A DNA stretch of 64,000 bases from Agromyces mediolanus. GTDB lineage: Bacteria > Actinomycetota > Actinomycetes > Actinomycetales > Microbacteriaceae. The translations under genes were made by a program, and so were the position numbers. Of the stretch, positions 21,538 through 31,712 are shown piece after piece. The first letter of the stretch is position 1. Each line of letters opens with the position of its first letter. The DNA is taken from assembly GCF_014648575.1 (NCBI RefSeq), contig NZ_BMRJ01000003.1, positions 1 through 64,000 on the forward strand, given 5' to 3'. Under the pieces are notes generated by a model. That model ran no database searches and had not been told where the DNA came from. It saw only the letters and a list, made by a program, of their open reading frames with translations.

Positions 21538-24500
21538 CGAGCCGCACCCCCTTCGGGGTCTCGCCGAAGCCCGCGGCGCCGAGCGCGCGGCCGAATGCCG
21601 TGCCGAGCACGAAGACGCCGTTGACCGATTCCACGGCCAGCCGGCGCACCCGTCCCGAGTGCACGAGCTCCGCGAGCGCGGTGGCCGCGGCCTGCAGCGT
21701 CGCCTCGTCGTCGCGGTACGCCAGCACCGTCTTGCCGCCGCGCTCGACGTAGAGCACGAGCTCGCCGTCGACGAGCACCACGATGGCACCGGCCTTGCGC
21801 GCGGCCCGGTGCGAGCTCTCTCCCGGCGGGTCGGGCCAGGGCAGCGCGGCGCCGTACGCGTTCGCCGGATCGGTCGCGGCGAGGGCGACGGGCCGGGGCG
21901 TCGAAGCGGCTGCCTCCCGGCCGCCCGCGCCTCCGGCGTCCGACCCTCGGCGCCGGGGCGGGCCCCCTGCGCCGGGCTCGCGCTCGCCCGCCGACTCGGC
22001 GAAGCCGCGCAGCCGGTCGACGGCGCCCGGTGCGGCGAACTGCGCGGCGCCGAGGCGCTCGACGAAGTAGCCGCGCCGGGAGCGACCCGAGTCCTCGAAG
22101 CCGCGCAGCGTCTTGTAGGCGAGCGCGAAGCCGCCGAGCACGCCCTCGGCGACGACGCTGCCGCGGGTGACCACGCCGTAGCGGTCGAGCAGCGTCTCGC
22201 CGAGCGCGTGCGCGCGCCGCGTGGCATCCTCGTCGGCGACCGGCAGCACCGACCAGCGACCCGCGACGGACGGCGGCCCGCTGCGGCTCGGCACGGTCGC
22301 CCGCGGGAGTGCGCGGCCTCGGAGCATCCTCGCCCGCGGCGCGGGGCGCGAGGACTTGTGGGCGCTCCGCCCCGCGCCCACGAGCGCCCGCACGGGTGCG
22401 AAGGTGTCACCGGTGACGAGGCCCGACCAGGCGAGCCCCCAGAGCGCCTCGACGAGCGCCGCGTCGTCGGGGGCGTGCTCGAGCTCGCCGAAGGCGCCCA
22501 CCGCGTCGGCCAACTGCCGGAAGAAGAAGGCGCCGCCGGAGCCGAGGGCGACGAGGAGCTCGCGCTGCACCGGATCGAGCTCGAGCGGGGCCGGCGCGGG
22601 CAGGGTCAGCGGAGCGGTCTCGGTCAGGTGCAGGGTGACCCAGCCGTCGTCGCCGGAGAGCGCGCCGGAGCCGGCCCAGAGCACCTCGCCGGCGGCCATC
22701 AGCTCATCGAGCATCGCCGGCGAGTAGTCGGCCACGCGGGCCGGCAGCACGAGCGACTCCCATGCCGAGGCGGGCAGCCGCGCACCCTCGAGCTGCTCGA
22801 TCACGGCCACCACGCCGTCGAGCCCGCGGAGGGTGCCGCCGACGTGCTGCCAGGCCGGGAGGAAACGCGCCAGCGCCTCTTGCGGCACCGGCTCGATCTC
22901 GTGCCGGAGCGCCGCGAGCGAGCGACGGCGGAGCCGGCGCAACACTTCGGCGTCGCACCACTCGGTCGCGGTGCCGTGCGGACGGAACTCGCCCTCGACG
23001 ACCCGGCGCTCGTCGGCGAGCCGGCGCAGCGCCGCGCGGGCGACCGCGACGCCGATGCCGAAGCGCTCGGCGAGCTCCTCGACCGCGAAGGGCCCGTGGG
23101 TGCGTGCGAAGCGTCCGACGAGGTCGCCGAGCGGATCTGCGACCCCCTCGCCGAAGGCGGCTGCGACCCCCGGCGGCACGGGCACGCCGAGCGCGTCGCG
23201 CAGCCGGCCGACGTCTTCGACCGCCGCGGCGAACTCGGCGCCCGCGAAGGAGACCCGCACCGCCCGGCGCTCCGCGACGAGCTCGGCCAGGGCGGCCTCG
23301 GCGTCGGTGGCGTCGTCGACCCGGGCCGCGAGCTCCTCGTCGCGGAGCGGGCCGAGCACCCGCAGGAGATCGGCGACGCCCTCGACGCCCTTGGCCCGTC
23401 GATCGGGGGCGAGCCGCTGCAGCTCGGCCTCGGTCTCGTCGATGACGCCGGGGTCGAGGAGCTCGCGCAGCTCGACCCGGCCGAGGAGCTCGCCGAGCAG
23501 CGACTGGTCGATCGCGAGCGCCGCGGCCCGGCGCTCGGCGAGCGGCGAGTCGCCCTCGTACATGAACGCGCCGACGTAGCCGAACAGCAGGGCGCTCGCG
23601 AACGGGCTCGGCGTGTCGGTGGTGACCTCGACGAGCCGCACCCGCCGCGCCGCGATGTCGGCGGCGATCTCGACGAGCCCGGGCACGTCGTAGACGTCTT
23701 GCAGCACCTCGCGCACCGTCTCGAGGATGATCGGGAACGTCGGGTACGCGCTCGCGACCTCGAGGAGCTGGGCGGCCTTCTGCCGCTGCTGCCAGAGCGG
23801 GGAACGGCGGCCGGGCTGGTACTGCGGGAGCAGCAGCGCCCGGGCCGCGCACTCGCGGAAGCGGCTCGCGAACAGCGCGGATCCGCCGACCTCGTCGGCG
23901 ACGAGCTGCTCGAGCTCGCCCGCCTCGAAGACGAAGAGGTCCGCGCCGGGCGGGTCGACCCCGGTGTCGGGCACCCGCACGATGATGCCGTCGTCGGACG
24001 CCACGGCCGAGCCGTCGACGCCGAGCCGCTCCCGCACCCGGGCCGCGACGGCGAGCGCCCACGGCGCGTGCACGGGCATGCCGAACGGCGAGTGCAGGAT
24101 GACCCTCCAGTCGCCGAGCTCGTCGCGGGTGCGCTCGACGACGAGCGTGCGGTCGCTCGGCACCTGTCCGGTGGCTCGGGCCTGGTCGGCGAGGAACGCG
24201 ACGAGATTGCGCGCGGCGTTCTCGTCGAGCCCGGCGGCGCTGAGCCGGGCGAGCGCCGGCGACTCCGCCTCGGCGCCGAGCTCGCGCATGAACGCCCCGA
24301 GCGCGCGGCCGAGCTCGGCGGGTCGGCCGAGCGCATCGCCCTTCCAGAACGGCACCCGGCCGGGCTGACCGAAGGCGGGCACGACGTTCACCCGGTCGAA
24401 GGTGATCTCCTGGATGCGCCAGCTCGTGGCCCCCAGGGCGAACACGTCGCCGACCCGCGACTCGTACACCATCTCCTCGTCGAGCTCGCCGACGCGGCGC

Positions 24501-26143
24501 GCCGCGCCCTCGTCGGCGCCGACGAGGAACACGCCGAACATGCCGCGGTCGGGAATCGTGCCGCCGTTCGTGACCGCGAGCCGCTGCGCGCCGGGTCGGC
24601 CAGTGAGCACGCCCTGCTCGCGATGCCAGACGAGCCGGGGCCGCAGTTCGCCGAAGCGGTCGGAGGGATAGCGCCCCGCCAGGAGGTCGAGGGTCGCCTC
24701 GTACGCCGAGCGCGGCAGCGCGGCGAACGGGGCCGAGCGGCGGACGGTCGCGAACCAGCCCTCGACGTCGAGCTCGTCGACCGCCGCCGCGGCGATGGTC
24801 TGCTGGGCGAGGATGTCGAGCGGGTTCGCGGGGACCCGGAGCGTCTCGATCGCGCCCGCGAGCATGCGCTCGGAGGCGACCGCGGTGTGCACGAGGTCGG
24901 CCCGGTTCTTGGGGAACATCACGCCGCGGGAGACCTCGCCGACCTGGTGGCCGGCGCGCCCGAGCCGCTGCAGCCCGCTCGCGACCGAGGGCGGCGCCTC
25001 GACCTGGACGACCAGGTCGACCGCACCCATGTCGATGCCGAGCTCGAGGCTCGAGGTGGCGACGACGCAGCGGAGCCGGCCGGACTTCAGATCGTCCTCG
25101 ATCTCGGCCCGCTGCTCCTTGCTGACCGAGCCGTGGTGCGCGCGGGCGATGACGGGCGGCGCGCCGCTCGTCTGTCCCGACTGCGCCATCACCTGGGCCG
25201 GCGGCCCGCCCGCCGCGGCCGCCACAGCCAGCTCCTCGCGTTCGACCTCTTCGAGCTGCAGCTCGTTGAGCCTCGCCGTCAGCCGCTCGGCGAGCCGGCG
25301 GGAGTTCGCGAAGACGATCGACGAACGGTTCGCGAGCACCTGATCGAGGATCGCCTGCTCGACGTGCGGCCAGATCGAGCCCGTGGCGTCGTCGCTCGCG
25401 GGCAGCTGCGCCATGTCCTCGACCGGCACGACGACCCGCAGCTCGAAGCGCTTGTCGGCCGGCGGCGCGACGATCTCGACGGGGGCGCTCGCGCAGAGGA
25501 AGCGCGCCACCTCCTCGACGGGGCGCACCGTGGCCGAGAGCCCGATGCGCTGGGCCGGACGTTCGAGCAGGGCGTCGAGCCGCTCGAGGGTCACGGCGAG
25601 GTGCGCGCCCCGTTTCGTGCCGGCGACCGCGTGGATCTCGTCGACGATGACCGTCTCGACGGAGCGGAGCGTCTCGCGCGCCTGCGAGGTCAGCATGAGG
25701 AACAGCGACTCGGGCGTCGTGATGAGGATGTCGGGCGGATGCCGCTGCAGCGCCCGTCGCTCGTCGGCCGGGGTGTCGCCCGAGCGCACGCCCACCGTGA
25801 TCGGCGGCGGGGTGTCGCCGAGCCGCTCGGCCACCCGCCCGATGCCCGTGAGCGGCGCACGGAGGTTGCGTTCGACGTCGACGCCGAGCGCCTTCAACGG
25901 GGAGAGGTACACCACCCGGGTGCCCGGCTCACGAGCGGGCTCGCGGTGCAGCCGGTCGATGGCCGAGAGGAAGGCCGACAGCGTCTTGCCGGAACCGGTC
26001 GGGGCGACGACGAGCGCGTGCGAGCCTCGCCCGATCGCCGACCAGGCCCCGGCCTGCACGGGCGTCGGCGCGCGGAACGCCTCGGTGAACCACGTGCTCG
26101 TGGCCGCCGAGAACGCCGCGAGCGCATCGGTCATGGCATCCAT
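21524..26143 (-). CDS. lhr: Lhr-type DEAD/DEAH helicase
   Basis: Large ATP-dependent 3'-5' helicase linked to DNA repair. The 1539-residue protein begins with a superfamily 2 helicase core: Q-motif region FRAPTPVQAGAW, Walker A APTGSGKTLSA, DEIH box (VIVDEIHAVAGTKRG), SAT motif (GLSATVRPVEE) and motif VI (GLQRLGRAGHQ). After about residue 520 come the winged-helix and Lhr-core/C-terminal regions. Length is like mycobacterial Lhr. ATG 26143 or 26134 could be the start. It probably belongs to the priA-sseB-lhr-nei unit, since only 30 bases separate it from the upstream gene. Confidence 0.96.
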   Translation of the reverse strand: MDAMTDALAAFSAATSTWFTEAFRAPTPVQAGAWSAIGRGSHALVVAPTGSGKTLSAFLSAIDRLHREPAREPGTRVVYLSPLKALGVDVERNLRAPLTGIGRVAERLGDTPPPITVGVRSGDTPADERRALQRHPPDILITTPESLFLMLTSQARETLRSVETVIVDEIHAVAGTKRGAHLAVTLERLDALLERPAQRIGLSATVRPVEEVARFLCASAPVEIVAPPADKRFELRVVVPVEDMAQLPASDDATGSIWPHVEQAILDQVLANRSSIVFANSRRLAERLTARLNELQLEEVEREELAVAAAAGGPPAQVMAQSGQTSGAPPVIARAHHGSVSKEQRAEIEDDLKSGRLRCVVATSSLELGIDMGAVDLVVQVEAPPSVASGLQRLGRAGHQVGEVSRGVMFPKNRADLVHTAVASERMLAGAIETLRVPANPLDILAQQTIAAAAVDELDVEGWFATVRRSAPFAALPRSAYEATLDLLAGRYPSDRFGELRPRLVWHREQGVLTGRPGAQRLAVTNGGTIPDRGMFGVFLVGADEGAARRVGELDEEMVYESRVGDVFALGATSWRIQEITFDRVNVVPAFGQPGRVPFWKGDALGRPAELGRALGAFMRELGAEAESPALARLSAAGLDENAARNLVAFLADQARATGQVPSDRTLVVERTRDELGDWRVILHSPFGMPVHAPWALAVAARVRERLGVDGSAVASDDGIIVRVPDTGVDPPGADLFVFEAGELEQLVADEVGGSALFASRFRECAARALLLPQYQPGRRSPLWQQRQKAAQLLEVASAYPTFPIILETVREVLQDVYDVPGLVEIAADIAARRVRLVEVTTDTPSPFASALLFGYVGAFMYEGDSPLAERRAAALAIDQSLLGELLGRVELRELLDPGVIDETEAELQRLAPDRRAKGVEGVADLLRVLGPLRDEELAARVDDATDAEAALAELVAERRAVRVSFAGAEFAAAVEDVGRLRDALGVPVPPGVAAAFGEGVADPLGDLVGRFARTHGPFAVEELAERFGIGVAVARAALRRLADERRVVEGEFRPHGTATEWCDAEVLRRLRRRSLAALRHEIEPVPQEALARFLPAWQHVGGTLRGLDGVVAVIEQLEGARLPASAWESLVLPARVADYSPAMLDELMAAGEVLWAGSGALSGDDGWVTLHLTETAPLTLPAPAPLELDPVQRELLVALGSGGAFFFRQLADAVGAFGELEHAPDDAALVEALWGLAWSGLVTGDTFAPVRALVGAGRSAHKSSRPAPRARMLRGRALPRATVPSRSGPPSVAGRWSVLPVADEDATRRAHALGETLLDRYGVVTRGSVVAEGVLGGFALAYKTLRGFEDSGRSRRGYFVERLGAAQFAAPGAVDRLRGFAESAGEREPGAGGPPRRRGSDAGGAGGREAAASTPRPVALAATDPANAYGAALPWPDPPGESSHRAARKAGAIVVLVDGELVLYVERGGKTVLAYRDDEATLQAAATALAELVHSGRVRRLAVESVNGVFVLGTAFGRALGAAGFGETPKGVRLDARR

Positions 26144-26173
26144 TCAAGCGGATGCCGCCGACACTGCCGCCCT

Positions 26174-27031
26174 TCAGGCGGCGCGACCGCCCACGAGGCG
26201 CACCGCGAGCGAGTCGACGCCGGTCGCGATGGCATCGTCCTCCGCCCAGCGACGCGCGAGCCGGGCGGTCGTGGCGTCGAGCTCCTCGCGGGTGAGCCCC
26301 TCGACGAGGTGCAGCACGACGACGAGCTCGGGCCCGGCCAGCTGCGAGAGCGGATCGCCGGCGGCGAGGTCGATGCCGAGCACCGCGAGCTCGCTGCCGA
26401 TCGAGCGCTCGAAGGCGAGCCGCACCGGGACGGACTCGAACGGCGGCACCCAGTCGTGCGACTGGGCGACCGCCCAGACCGCCGGCCGCCGCAGCACGAA
26501 CTCGTTCCCCGAGCCGGCGTCGAGCACGACGAGCTCCGTGCCGTCGTCGGCGGCCGCGAGGCACACCCGGACGCCGTCGGCGGGCACCGGCCGCGCTTCG
26601 GGGTTCCATTCGCGCATCGCCTCGACGGAGGAGAACACGGGCAGCACGCGCCGCCCGTCCGGCCCCTCCACCGTCACGATCGAGAGCTCCTGGCTCTTGT
26701 CGACGGGGTGGCCGTGCGGGCCGAGCTCGGCGCCGCCGGACTCCCCCGAGCCCGCCGAGGGGTCGCCGAGCTCTGCGAGGAGCGGGATCAACAGCCGCGC
26801 TCGGCCGAACTCGGCGACCACGGCCGCCTGCGAGCCGTCGCCGTCCCGGAACCGCGCGAGCGCCGCCCCGAGCTCCGGCGGGGTCGAGCCGTCGTCACCG
26901 GCGTGCGGATTCGCCTCGAAGGCGCGTCCGGCCCACGGCACGCCCGCCGAGTCGGTGAGGTGTGCGGGAAGCTCCCGTGCGCCGTCCCGGCCTTCGCGAC
27001 CGTCGCGGTCGGCTGCCTCGGCGTCGCTCAT
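26174..27031 (-). CDS. SseB-family protein
   Basis: A 285-residue soluble protein. Residues about 50-150 match the SseB N-terminal-like fold (ALARFRDGDGSQAAVVAEFGRARLLIPLLAE ... LPVFSSVEAMREW). The biochemical role is unknown. The ATG at 27031 lies ten bases after the hisA stop, in the hisA-sseB order common to actinobacteria, where infC usually follows; here lhr-nei intervene. The N-terminus is charged and probably disordered. Confidence 0.72.
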   Translation of the reverse strand: MSDAEAADRDGREGRDGARELPAHLTDSAGVPWAGRAFEANPHAGDDGSTPPELGAALARFRDGDGSQAAVVAEFGRARLLIPLLAELGDPSAGSGESGGAELGPHGHPVDKSQELSIVTVEGPDGRRVLPVFSSVEAMREWNPEARPVPADGVRVCLAAADDGTELVVLDAGSGNEFVLRRPAVWAVAQSHDWVPPFESVPVRLAFERSIGSELAVLGIDLAAGDPLSQLAGPELVVVLHLVEGLTREELDATTARLARRWAEDDAIATGVDSLAVRLVGGRAA

Positions 27032-27041
27032 CGGAACGCCG

Positions 27042-27788
27042 TCAGTAGCCGGCGACGTCGAGGGCTTCGGCGAGCGTGAAGGCACCGGCGTACAGCGCCT
27101 TGCCGACGATCGAGCCCTCGAGCCCGAGCGGCACGAGCTCGCGGAGCGCGGCGATGTCGTCGAGGTTCGAGACGCCGCCGGAGGCGACGACGGGCCGGTG
27201 CGTGCGCTCCATGACCTGGCGGAGCAGCTCGAGGTTGGGGCCCTGCAGGGTGCCGTCCTTGGTCACGTCGGTGACGACGTAGCGGGCGGCCCCCGCCTCC
27301 TCCAGACGGTCCATGACCTGCCAGAGGTCGCCCCCGTCCTTCGTCCAGCCGCGCGCGGCCAGGGTCGTGCCGCGCACGTCGAGGCCGATGGCGATGGCCT
27401 CGCCGTACTGCGCGATGACGGAGGCGGCCCACTCGGGGTTCTCGAGCGCCGCGGTGCCGAGGTTGATGCGCTTCGCACCGATCTCGAGCGCGTTCTCGAG
27501 CGAGGCGTCGTCGCGGATGCCGCCGGAGAGCTCGACGTTGACGCCGCGCACCTGCCGGATGACCTTCTTCAGGATGCCCGCGTTCGAGCCGCGACCGAAG
27601 GCGGCGTCGAGGTCGACGAGGTGGATCCAGTCGGCGCCCTGGTCGGCCCACTCGGCCGCGGCGTCGACGGGGTCGCCGTAGTTGGTCTCGGTGCCCGCCT
27701 CCCCCTTGGTCAGGCGGACGGCTTTGCCGCCGGCGACGTCGACGGCCGGCAGGAGCACCAGGCGCGGGGTGTGGTTGAACTCGCTCAT
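27042..27788 (-). CDS. priA: phosphoribosyl isomerase A (HisA, probably also TrpF activity)
   Basis: Isomerises ProFAR in histidine synthesis. In actinobacteria the same enzyme (PriA) usually also performs the TrpF step of tryptophan synthesis. The 248-residue TIM barrel shows the two catalytic aspartates in [15 protein letters not shown] (about residue 17) and [15 protein letters not shown] (about residue 175), and the phosphate loops SGGIRDD and ASGGVSN. The start is ATG 27788 with GAGGA upstream. A gap of 122 bases from hisH contains TAGGAT, possibly a separate promoter. Dual function is inferred from taxonomy. Confidence 0.95.
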   Translation of the reverse strand: MSEFNHTPRLVLLPAVDVAGGKAVRLTKGEAGTETNYGDPVDAAAEWADQGADWIHLVDLDAAFGRGSNAGILKKVIRQVRGVNVELSGGIRDDASLENALEIGAKRINLGTAALENPEWAASVIAQYGEAIAIGLDVRGTTLAARGWTKDGGDLWQVMDRLEEAGAARYVVTDVTKDGTLQGPNLELLRQVMERTHRPVVASGGVSNLDDIAALRELVPLGLEGSIVGKALYAGAFTLAEALDVAGY

Positions 27789-27910
27789 CACTGTCCTCGG
27801 AGAGAAGGCCGCTGTGCGGCACTCGGGCACAGTCACAGCATCCTAGTCGGGGCCGGCGGCCGCCGTTGACACGTGACGATCAGGGTCGGGACGGCGGGGC
27901 GTCCCAGTGC

Positions 27911-28549
27911 TCAGGAAAGGCTGCCGATCCAGTTGGAGAGCAGGCGGATGCCGGCATCCGCCGACTTCTCCGGGTGGAACTGCGTGGCGGACAGCGGGCC
28001 GTTCTCGACCGCCGCCAAGAAGCGGCCGCCGTGCTCGGCCCAGGTGAGCGAGGGCTGCGGGAACGGCGGGATCACGTCGAGACTCCACCGCTGGGCGGCG
28101 AAGGAGTGCACGAAGTAGAAGCGCTCGTCCTCGATGCCGTCGAAGAGCACGCTGCCGGCATCGGGCGTCACGGTGTTCCACCCCATGTGCGGCAGCACCT
28201 CGGCCGGCAGCTCCGTGACCTCGCCGGGCCACTCGCCGAGGCCCTCGGTGTCGGTGCCGCGCTCGACGCCGCGCTCGAACATGACCTGCATGCCCACGCA
28301 GATGCCGAGCACCGGGCGTCCGCCGGCGAGCCGCCGGTCGATGAGCTCGTCGCCGCGCACGGCGCGGAGCTGCTCCATCACCGCACGGAAGGCGCCGACC
28401 CCGGGCACGACGAGCCCGTCGGCCTCCATCACCGCCGCGCGGGCCGCGGTGACCTCGACCTCCGCCCCCGCCCGCTCGAGCGCCTTCGCCGCCGAATGCA
28501 CGTTGCCGGAGCCGTAGTCGAGGACGACGACGCGCCGGGTGCGGCTCAC
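27911..28549 (-). CDS. hisH: imidazole glycerol phosphate synthase, glutaminase subunit
   Basis: Class I glutamine amidotransferase that feeds ammonia to HisF. The 212-residue protein has the nucleophile cysteine in LGICVGMQ (about residue 84) and the His/Glu pair in QFHPEKS near the C-terminus. The GTG start at 28549 overlaps the hisB stop (GTGA). hisF is not in the window. Confidence 0.96.
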   Translation of the reverse strand: MSRTRRVVVLDYGSGNVHSAAKALERAGAEVEVTAARAAVMEADGLVVPGVGAFRAVMEQLRAVRGDELIDRRLAGGRPVLGICVGMQVMFERGVERGTDTEGLGEWPGEVTELPAEVLPHMGWNTVTPDAGSVLFDGIEDERFYFVHSFAAQRWSLDVIPPFPQPSLTWAEHGGRFLAAVENGPLSATQFHPEKSADAGIRLLSNWIGSLS

Positions 28550-29160
28550 AGCGCGCCCTTCGTGGACGGGATGCCGACGACGAGCGGGTCGAGGGCCTTC
28601 GCCTGTCGGAACGCCCGCGCGAACGCCTTGAACTCGGCCTCGGCGATGTGGTGCGGGTCGCGTCCGCCGAGCACGCGGACGTGCACGGTGAGCCCGGCGT
28701 TGAAGGTGATGGCCTCGAAGACGTGACGCACCATCGACCCCGTGAAGTGGCCGCCGATGAGGTGGAACTCGAAGCCCTCGGGCTCGCCCGTGTGCACGAG
28801 GTACGGCCGGCCCGAGATGTCGACGACGGCCTGCGCGAGCGCCTCGTCGAGCGGGACGAGCGCATCGCCGTAGCGCGAGATGCCGCGCTTGTCGCCGAGC
28901 GCCTGGCGGATGGCCTGGCCGAGCACGATGCCTGTGTCCTCGACGGTGTGGTGGACGTCGATGTGCACGTCGCCGCTGGCGCGCACGGTGAGATCGCTCA
29001 GCGAGTGCTTGGCGAAGGCGGTGAGCAGGTGGTCGTAGAACGGGACCCCCGTCTCGATGTCGCTCGTGCCGGTGCCGTCGAGATCGATCGAGAGGTCGAT
29101 GCTCGACTCGCTCGTCTCGCGCTGGACGCGGGCCGTGCGGTGCTGGTTCGCCATGGTCAT
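28546..29160 (-). CDS. hisB: imidazoleglycerol-phosphate dehydratase
   Basis: Manganese-dependent dehydration of IGP to imidazole acetol phosphate. The 204-residue protein has both metal-binding repeats, [11 protein letters not shown] and [12 protein letters not shown], and lacks the phosphatase domain fused to enterobacterial HisB. ATG 29160 overlaps the hisC stop by four bases; an in-frame ATG at 29154 is possible. Confidence 0.97.
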   Translation of the reverse strand: MTMANQHRTARVQRETSESSIDLSIDLDGTGTSDIETGVPFYDHLLTAFAKHSLSDLTVRASGDVHIDVHHTVEDTGIVLGQAIRQALGDKRGISRYGDALVPLDEALAQAVVDISGRPYLVHTGEPEGFEFHLIGGHFTGSMVRHVFEAITFNAGLTVHVRVLGGRDPHHIAEAEFKAFARAFRQAKALDPLVVGIPSTKGAL

Positions 29161-30260
29161 GCTCCGATCCTATTCGCGGCGCTCGGCGCGAACAGCGCGA
29201 TCGCCTCGAGGAACGCGGTCGTCTCCGCCTCCGTGCCCGCGCTCACCCGGAGGCTGCCGGGCAGGCCGATGTCGCGGATCAGCACGCCCCGCTCGAGCAG
29301 CGCCTGCCAGAGCGCCCCCGGCTCGTCGACGCCGCCGAACAGGACGAAGTTCGATCCGCTCCGGTAGGGGCGGAAGCCGAGCCGGCCGAGCTCGCGCACG
29401 ATGCGCTCGCGCTGTCCGCGGATCTCGTCGACCATCGCGAGCATCTCGTCGCTGTGCGCGAGGGCGGCGAGCGCGGCGGCCTGGGTGAGGGCGGAGAGGT
29501 GGTACGGGAGCCGCACGAGACGGAGGGCGTCGATCACCGCCGGGTCTGCGGCGAGGTAGCCGACCCGCGCGCCTGCGAAGGCGAACGCCTTGCTCATCGT
29601 GCGCGAGACGACGAGTCGCGGCCGGCCTTCGAGGAGCTCGAGCGCGCTCGGCGTGCCGGGGTCGGCGAACTCGAAGTACGCCTCGTCGACGATCACGATG
29701 CCGCGCGCCGCATCGGCGACCGCGCGGATGGTGTCGAGCGACACCGGAGTGCCGGTGGGGTTGTTCGGCGCGCAGAGGAAGACGACGTCGGGATCGTGCT
29801 GCTCGATGGCCGCGACGGCCGTCTCGGCGCTCAATTCGTAGTCGGCGTCGCGCGGGGCGTCGATCCACTCGGTGCCGGTGCCGGAGGCGAGCAGCGAGTA
29901 CATCGAGTAGGTGGGCGAGAAGCCGAGCGCCCGGCGCCCCGGCCCCCCGAACGCCTGCAGCAGGTGCTGCAGCACCTCGTTCGAGCCGTTCGCCGCCCAG
30001 ATCTGCTCGGGCGTGAGCCCGTGCCCGAGGTAGCGGGCGAAGGCCTCGCGCAGCTCGGTGAACTCGCGGTCGGGGTAGCGGTTCAGCTGGAGGATGGCCG
30101 CCGCGACTCGGGCAACGATGTCGTGCGCGACGTCCTCGGGGATCGGATGCGTGTTCTCGTTCACGTTGAGGGCGACCGGAACGACCTTCTGCGGAGCGCC
30201 GTAGGGCGAGCGCCCCCTGAGGTCATCGCGGATGGGCAGATCTTCGAAGCTCGTCACCAC
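29157..30260 (-). CDS. hisC: histidinol-phosphate aminotransferase
   Basis: PLP enzyme converting imidazole acetol phosphate to histidinol phosphate. The 367-residue protein has the class I/II aminotransferase motifs [15 protein letters not shown] and the Schiff-base lysine in [17 protein letters not shown] (about residue 232). Two GTG codons in a row (30260, 30257) can start it. TAGCAT lies six bases before the second, which suggests a leaderless transcript. First gene of hisC-B-H; hisD does not precede it here. Confidence 0.96.
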   Translation of the reverse strand: MVTSFEDLPIRDDLRGRSPYGAPQKVVPVALNVNENTHPIPEDVAHDIVARVAAAILQLNRYPDREFTELREAFARYLGHGLTPEQIWAANGSNEVLQHLLQAFGGPGRRALGFSPTYSMYSLLASGTGTEWIDAPRDADYELSAETAVAAIEQHDPDVVFLCAPNNPTGTPVSLDTIRAVADAARGIVIVDEAYFEFADPGTPSALELLEGRPRLVVSRTMSKAFAFAGARVGYLAADPAVIDALRLVRLPYHLSALTQAAALAALAHSDEMLAMVDEIRGQRERIVRELGRLGFRPYRSGSNFVLFGGVDEPGALWQALLERGVLIRDIGLPGSLRVSAGTEAETTAFLEAIALFAPSAANRIGA

Positions 30261-30317
30261 TTCATGCTAGTGATGCGCAACCCGCTGTGACGCCGCGCTG
30301 AGGCGGCACCGGAGCGT

Positions 30318-30686
30318 TCAGTTCGCGGCGGGAAGCGCCAGGCGCTGGCCCGGCTCGACCACCGAGGAGTCGAGCCCGTTGAGTCGGATGATGTCGTCGA
30401 TGACCACCCGCGGATCGGCACCGGGGTCGGTCGCCTCGGCGATCTCCCACAGGGTGTCGCCGGCGCCGACCGTGACGTAGTCGAAGCTCGCGCCCGGTCC
30501 GCCGACAGCGTCATCCGCCGCCGCGACGCCGGCACCGAGCACGCTCAGCGCAGCCCAGATGACGAGCGGGAGCGCGCCGAGGGTCGTGAAGACGACGCGA
30601 CCGCGTCGAGTCAGTCGGAGCCGCGTGCGGGCACCTGCGAAATCGTTCGCGGTGAACTCGGCACCGTTCGCCATGACTGCGCTCAT
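30318..30686 (-). CDS. LysM-domain membrane-anchored protein
   Basis: A 122-residue protein with one N-terminal membrane segment (about residues 32-55, possibly a signal anchor) and a single LysM domain at the C-terminus ([15 protein letters not shown] ... EPGQRLALP). It should bind peptidoglycan outside the cell. The ATG at 30686 has GGAGGTG five bases upstream. It is divergent from lexA, an arrangement known from other actinobacteria, where the LysM gene may share SOS control. Confidence 0.85.
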   Translation of the reverse strand: MSAVMANGAEFTANDFAGARTRLRLTRRGRVVFTTLGALPLVIWAALSVLGAGVAAADDAVGGPGASFDYVTVGAGDTLWEIAEATDPGADPRVVIDDIIRLNGLDSSVVEPGQRLALPAAN

Positions 30687-30753
30687 CTCAACACCTCCAG
30701 GAGAATCGCACCCGGCCCTCGGCCGGGAGGGCCGGATGCGAAGCTGTGTTCCG

Positions 30754-30782
30754 AATCTATCTTCGATTGTTCGAATCTGCAA
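30754..30782 (-). promoter_or_regulatory. candidate promoter and operator of the LysM gene
   Basis: Minus strand TTGCAG (30777-30782), 17 bases, TAGATT (30754-30759). Between the two hexamers is the inverted repeat TTCGA-N4-TCGAA (30762-30775), and GTTC-TTC-GAAC (30786-30796) lies next to it. They share the TTCGAA-type half-site of the LexA operator but not its exact spacing. Confidence 0.45.
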
Positions 30783-30824
30783 GCCGTTCTTCGAACATTG
30801 CGCCGCATCGGATTCGCGACACAC

Positions 30825-30865
30825 TCGAAGGAATGTTTGCCGCACCCGCGTTGCGCGGATACAGT
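30825..30865 (+). promoter_or_regulatory. lexA promoter with SOS box
   Basis: TTGCCG (30837-30842), 17 bases, TACAGT (30860-30865) form a promoter for lexA. TCGAAGGAATGTTTGC (30825-30840) matches the actinobacterial SOS box TCGAAC-N4-GTTCGA at nine of twelve positions and overlaps the -35 hexamer, as expected for LexA self-repression. Confidence 0.6.
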
Positions 30866-30941
30866 TTCGAATGTCAGAACAGAGTCCATCAGGGACCACC
30901 GACATTCCGGTCGCAAGACCGCCGACGAGGGGCGTCAGCAC

Positions 30942-31631
30942 GTGAGCACCGAGACCGAGGGCAGCAAGCCGGCCGCACGTGCGCGCCGCCGCAAGAGCCT
31001 GAGCGCGAAGCAGATCTCGATCCTCGAGGTCATCCAGCGCTCGGTCGCGACGCGGGGCTACCCGCCGAGCATGCGCGAGATCGGCGACGCCGTGGGCCTG
31101 TCCTCGCTCTCGAGCGTCACCCATCAGCTCAACCAGCTGGAGTTGGCCGGCTACCTCCGGCGCGACCCGAACCGGCCCCGCGCGCTCGAGGTGCTGATCG
31201 AGCTCCCCGGCACCGAGGAGCGCCAGCCGAGCGACGGCGAACCCATCCCGGTCGGCGACGCCGCGATGGTGCCGCTCGTCGGCCGCATCGCCGCCGGCAT
31301 CCCGATCACCGCCGAGCAGCAGATCGACGAGGTCTTCCCGCTCCCCCGCCAGCTCGTCGGCAAGGGCGAGCTGTTCATGCTGAAGGTCGTCGGCGACTCC
31401 ATGGTCGACGCGGCGATCTGCGACGGCGACTGGGTCGTCGTGCGTTCGCAGCGCACCGCGGAGAACGGCGAGATCGTCGCGGCCATGCTCGACGAGGAGG
31501 CCACGGTGAAGGTCTTCCGGCAGCGCGACGGCCACACCTGGCTGCTCCCCCGCAACAGCGCCTTCGAGCCCATCCTGGGCGACGACGCCGAGGTGCTCGG
31601 CAAGGTCGTCGCGGTGCTCCGCGCGGTCTGA
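30942..31631 (+). CDS. lexA: LexA repressor
   Basis: SOS regulator that self-cleaves when RecA filaments form. The 229-residue protein has an N-terminal winged helix ([24 protein letters not shown]), the Ala-Gly cleavage site in GRIAAGIPI (about residue 113), catalytic Ser in VVGDSMVDA and Lys in EEATVKVF. The GTG start at 30942 gives the usual N-terminus; upstream in-frame codons lie in the promoter. It ends at a strong hairpin shared with metE. Confidence 0.97.
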   Translation: MSTETEGSKPAARARRRKSLSAKQISILEVIQRSVATRGYPPSMREIGDAVGLSSLSSVTHQLNQLELAGYLRRDPNRPRALEVLIELPGTEERQPSDGEPIPVGDAAMVPLVGRIAAGIPITAEQQIDEVFPLPRQLVGKGELFMLKVVGDSMVDAAICDGDWVVVRSQRTAENGEIVAAMLDEEATVKVFRQRDGHTWLLPRNSAFEPILGDDAEVLGKVVAVLRAV

Positions 31632-31646
31632 CGCCGCCAGACGCCA

Positions 31647-31683
31647 GGAACGGCCCGGGATGCCTCGCATCCCGGGCCGTTCC
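31647..31683. terminator. bidirectional terminator between lexA and metE
   Basis: Perfect 17-bp inverted repeat (31647-31663 with 31667-31683) and loop CTC, between the convergent lexA and metE stop codons. It can serve both strands. Confidence 0.9.
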
Positions 31684-31712
31684 GCGTCCGCAGCCGCGAC
31701 GGCTCACGCCGA

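Noticed and set aside
21521-27079. A very long open frame (1852 codons) on the plus strand
   Set aside because: It is antisense to lhr and the SseB-like gene and arises from high GC at third codon positions; it has low-complexity Arg/Glu/Gly composition and no recognisable domain.
27789-27910. TTGACA on the plus strand in the hisH-hisA gap as a promoter
   Set aside because: No matching -10 hexamer at a suitable distance and no plus-strand gene follows.
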